A stretch of 64,000 bases of DNA from Halorarius halobius (GTDB lineage: Archaea; Halobacteriota; Halobacteria; Halobacteriales; Haloarculaceae): positions 1,385,227 through 1,449,226 of the forward strand of contig NZ_CP101161.1 in NCBI RefSeq assembly GCF_024298865.1, given 5' to 3'. The notes under the pieces are model-generated. The model saw only the letters and a list, made by a program, of their open reading frames with translations. It made no database searches and was not told the DNA's origin. Shown here piece by piece: positions 62,560-64,000 of the stretch (positions are counted from its first letter, which is position 1; every line of letters begins with the position of its first letter). A program made the translations under genes and the position numbers.

Positions 62560-63378
62560 ATGTCCGACAGCTACGAGCGGCTCGCGGTCCGGGACCACCC
62601 GGACGACGACCGCATCCGCGCCATCGACCTCGACAACGTCGACCGGAACAACGTCCTCGACGAGCGGACCGTCCTCGAGTTGTACGCGGCCATCGAGGCG
62701 GCCGACCGTGACTCGGCGGTGGACGCCATCCTGCTGGGGACGACCGGCGACGTGTTCTGTGCCGGCGCGGACCTCACCGAACTGAAGGAGCACGACTACG
62801 AGGACGGCACCCGATTTCTGACGGGCTACTTCGAGACGATGGACCTGCTCAGGGAGACGAGCAAGCCAGCCGTTGCCGCGGTCGAGGGGAACTGCGTCGC
62901 CGGCGGCAACGAACTGGTCAACGCCTGCGACCTCATCGTCGCCGGCGAGAGCGCCCGATTCGGCCAGCCGGAGGTGCTGGTCGGCTCGACCGCCGCGGGC
63001 GGTGCGCTCCAGATGCTCCCGCTCATCGTCGGCGAGAAGCGGGCCAAGGAGATACTGCTGACCGGCGAACTCATCGACGCGACCGAGGCGGAACGCTACG
63101 GGCTCATCAACCGCGTCGTCGACGACGGCGACGCCGAGGCGTCGGCGGTCGAACTGCTCCAGCAGGTCCTCGACCGGTCGAGCCCGCAGGCGTACGGCGT
63201 GATGAAGAGCGTGATGAAGACGTGGACGAACTTCGCCATGCTCCACGAGGAGATGGCCCGCGACATCACCGCCCGGGTGTGGGCCTCCGAGGAGTTCCGC
63301 GACCGCGCGGAGGCGTTCCTCGACGGCGAGGACGCGACGCCCCGCTCGTTCGGCGGCAACAGGCCGAACGAGCGGTGA
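62560..63378 (+). CDS. Enoyl-CoA hydratase/isomerase
   Basis: A 272-residue crotonase-fold protein. The oxyanion-hole loops are FCAGADLTEL and VEGNCVAGGNELVNACDLIVAG; the region VGSTAAGGALQMLPLIVGEKRAKEILLTGELIDATEAERYGLIN is typical. The first catalytic Glu of crotonase is not evident and NELVNACD carries the second acidic residue, so dehydratase or isomerase activity is also possible. A TATA-like CTATCTATTTG sits about 30 bases before the ATG at 62560. Confidence 0.87.
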   Translation: MSDSYERLAVRDHPDDDRIRAIDLDNVDRNNVLDERTVLELYAAIEAADRDSAVDAILLGTTGDVFCAGADLTELKEHDYEDGTRFLTGYFETMDLLRETSKPAVAAVEGNCVAGGNELVNACDLIVAGESARFGQPEVLVGSTAAGGALQMLPLIVGEKRAKEILLTGELIDATEAERYGLINRVVDDGDAEASAVELLQQVLDRSSPQAYGVMKSVMKTWTNFAMLHEEMARDITARVWASEEFRDRAEAFLDGEDATPRSFGGNRPNER

Positions 63379-63490
63379 CGCACACCCCGCATCACTCGCG
63401 GCTCCCCGGCCAGAACCGCCACGTCCGGGGCTGACACTTCGGTTCCGTGCGGCACAAGAGGTAAGGCCCCCTCGGTCGAACCGTTCGACC

Positions 63491-64000
63491 ATGCGACTCG
63501 GCGTGTTCAACCTGACGCAGTACGAGGGCTCCGTCCCGGCAAAGGAGGTGTGGTCGTCGGTGCGGGAACTCGCTGGCGTCATCGACGAGGGCGGGTTCGA
63601 CTCGATGTGGATCGGCGAACACCACGTCACACCGGACGACCAGTATCTCCAGAACATCCCCGTGATGGCGGCGCTGGCCAACGAGACGGAGAACGTCACC
63701 ATCGGCGCAGGGGTGTGGCTCCTGCCGCTCCACAACCCGGTCCACGTCGCGGAACTGGCGGCGACCATCGACGTGATGAGCGACGGCCGGTTCCAGTTGG
63801 GCTGTGGGCTGGGCTACCGCGACGCCGAGTTCGACGCGTTCGGCATCGACAAGAGCGACCGGGTCGGCCGGCTGATCGACGGGGTCCGGCTCATCCGCCG
63901 GCTCTGGACCGAGGACGACGTCACGTTCGACGGCGACTACGTCTCGGTGTCGAACGTGACCGTCAACCCGAAGCCGGTGCAGTCGCCCCATCCGCCGGTG
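63491..64000 (+). CDS. Luciferase-like flavin/F420 oxidoreductase (3' end outside window)
   Basis: The first 170 residues of a luciferase-like monooxygenase, cut by the window end. Cues: MRLGVFNLTQYEGS, GFDSMWIGEHHVTPDD, VTIGAGVWLLPLHNPVHVAELAATIDVMSDGRFQLGCGLGY and DVTFDGDYVSVSNVTVNPKPVQSPHPPV (in parts). It differs from the F420-type protein at 60.4 kb in the start motif and in the GRFQLGCGLGY form, which is typical of bacterial luciferase-like monooxygenases. Confidence 0.82.
   Translation, partial: MRLGVFNLTQYEGSVPAKEVWSSVRELAGVIDEGGFDSMWIGEHHVTPDDQYLQNIPVMAALANETENVTIGAGVWLLPLHNPVHVAELAATIDVMSDGRFQLGCGLGYRDAEFDAFGIDKSDRVGRLIDGVRLIRRLWTEDDVTFDGDYVSVSNVTVNPKPVQSPHPPV

Noticed and set aside
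1..64000. tRNA, rRNA, CRISPR arrays or insertion sequences
   Set aside because: I saw no tRNA cloverleaf-type T-arm sequences in the spacers, no spaced identical repeats and no transposase or integrase motifs. A covariance search would be decisive but could not be run.

Overview
The window is chromosomal DNA of a haloarchaeon (class Halobacteria); I do not assign a genus. It is very GC-rich with a strong third-position G/C bias. The encoded proteins are highly acidic. Many exported proteins carry twin-arginine signal peptides. Several promoters show an archaeal TATA box about 25-35 bases before the start codon, as in leaderless transcripts. Typical haloarchaeal families are present: HTH-10/bacterioopsin-activator regulators, a PhoU with an AbrB-like N-terminus, an RdfA/Sph pair, and an archaeal signal peptidase. 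No rRNA, tRNA, CRISPR array, transposase or integrase was seen.

Layout. (1) 0-6.1 kb: phosphate uptake operon pstS(end)-pstC-pstA-pstB-phoU-like with overlapping genes, then a convergent coiled-coil gene. (2) 6.2-9 kb: M20 deacylase, AhpD-like protein, small membrane protein, DJ-1/PfpI protein. (3) 9-13.2 kb: nosD-nosF-nosY with divergent nosL but no nosZ; the NosD carries a NosL-like N-terminal domain. (4) 13.2-25.3 kb: SDR epimerase, Rieske ferredoxin, Tat-exported hydrolase, UbiB-like kinase, HTH-10 regulator, CBS protein, aldehyde ferredoxin oxidoreductase, zinc ribbon, large MEDS/GAF/HTH-10 sensor-regulator and a winged-helix protein. (5) 25.3-29.8 kb: a surface-protein operon with a TasA/CalY-like protein, an FG-GAP protein, a signal peptidase I and a lipid-anchor-free surface protein, facing a divergent winged-helix regulator across a palindrome-rich promoter. 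(6) 29.8-36.2 kb: exported metallophosphoesterase, ferredoxin-reductase-like flavoprotein, and a translationally coupled aldehyde dehydrogenase/TPP-enzyme pair. (7) 36.2-39.3 kb: an AT-rich island bounded by inverted repeats, then sph-like and rdfA cell-shape genes. (8) 40-46.9 kb: IclR regulator, amidohydrolase-fold protein with a degenerate metal site, and a complete 2-oxoacid/acetoin dehydrogenase complex (E1a, E1b, E2, E3) whose E2 has two tandem E3/E1-binding domains. (9) 47-64 kb: a dense catabolic region for CoA thioesters: two acyl-CoA ligases, a split MaoC hydratase, thiolase plus DUF35 partner, acyl-CoA dehydrogenase, two SDRs, VOC protein, two luciferase-like oxidoreductases, zinc alcohol dehydrogenase, enoyl-CoA hydratase, and a Liv-type uptake system (binding protein plus two permeases, without its ATPases).

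Together regions 8 and 9 look like an uptake-and-degradation module. A carboxylate or branched substrate would be imported by the Liv system, activated by AMP-forming ligases, shortened by dehydrogenation/hydration/thiolysis, and its keto products oxidised by the dehydrogenase complex. The exact substrate cannot be read from the sequence. The most unusual items are the NosL-NosD fusion without nosZ, the double binding domain in E2, the SipW-type surface-fibre operon with its palindromic promoter, the AT-rich island next to the rdfA/sph pair, and repeated 17-bp palindromes around the IclR gene.
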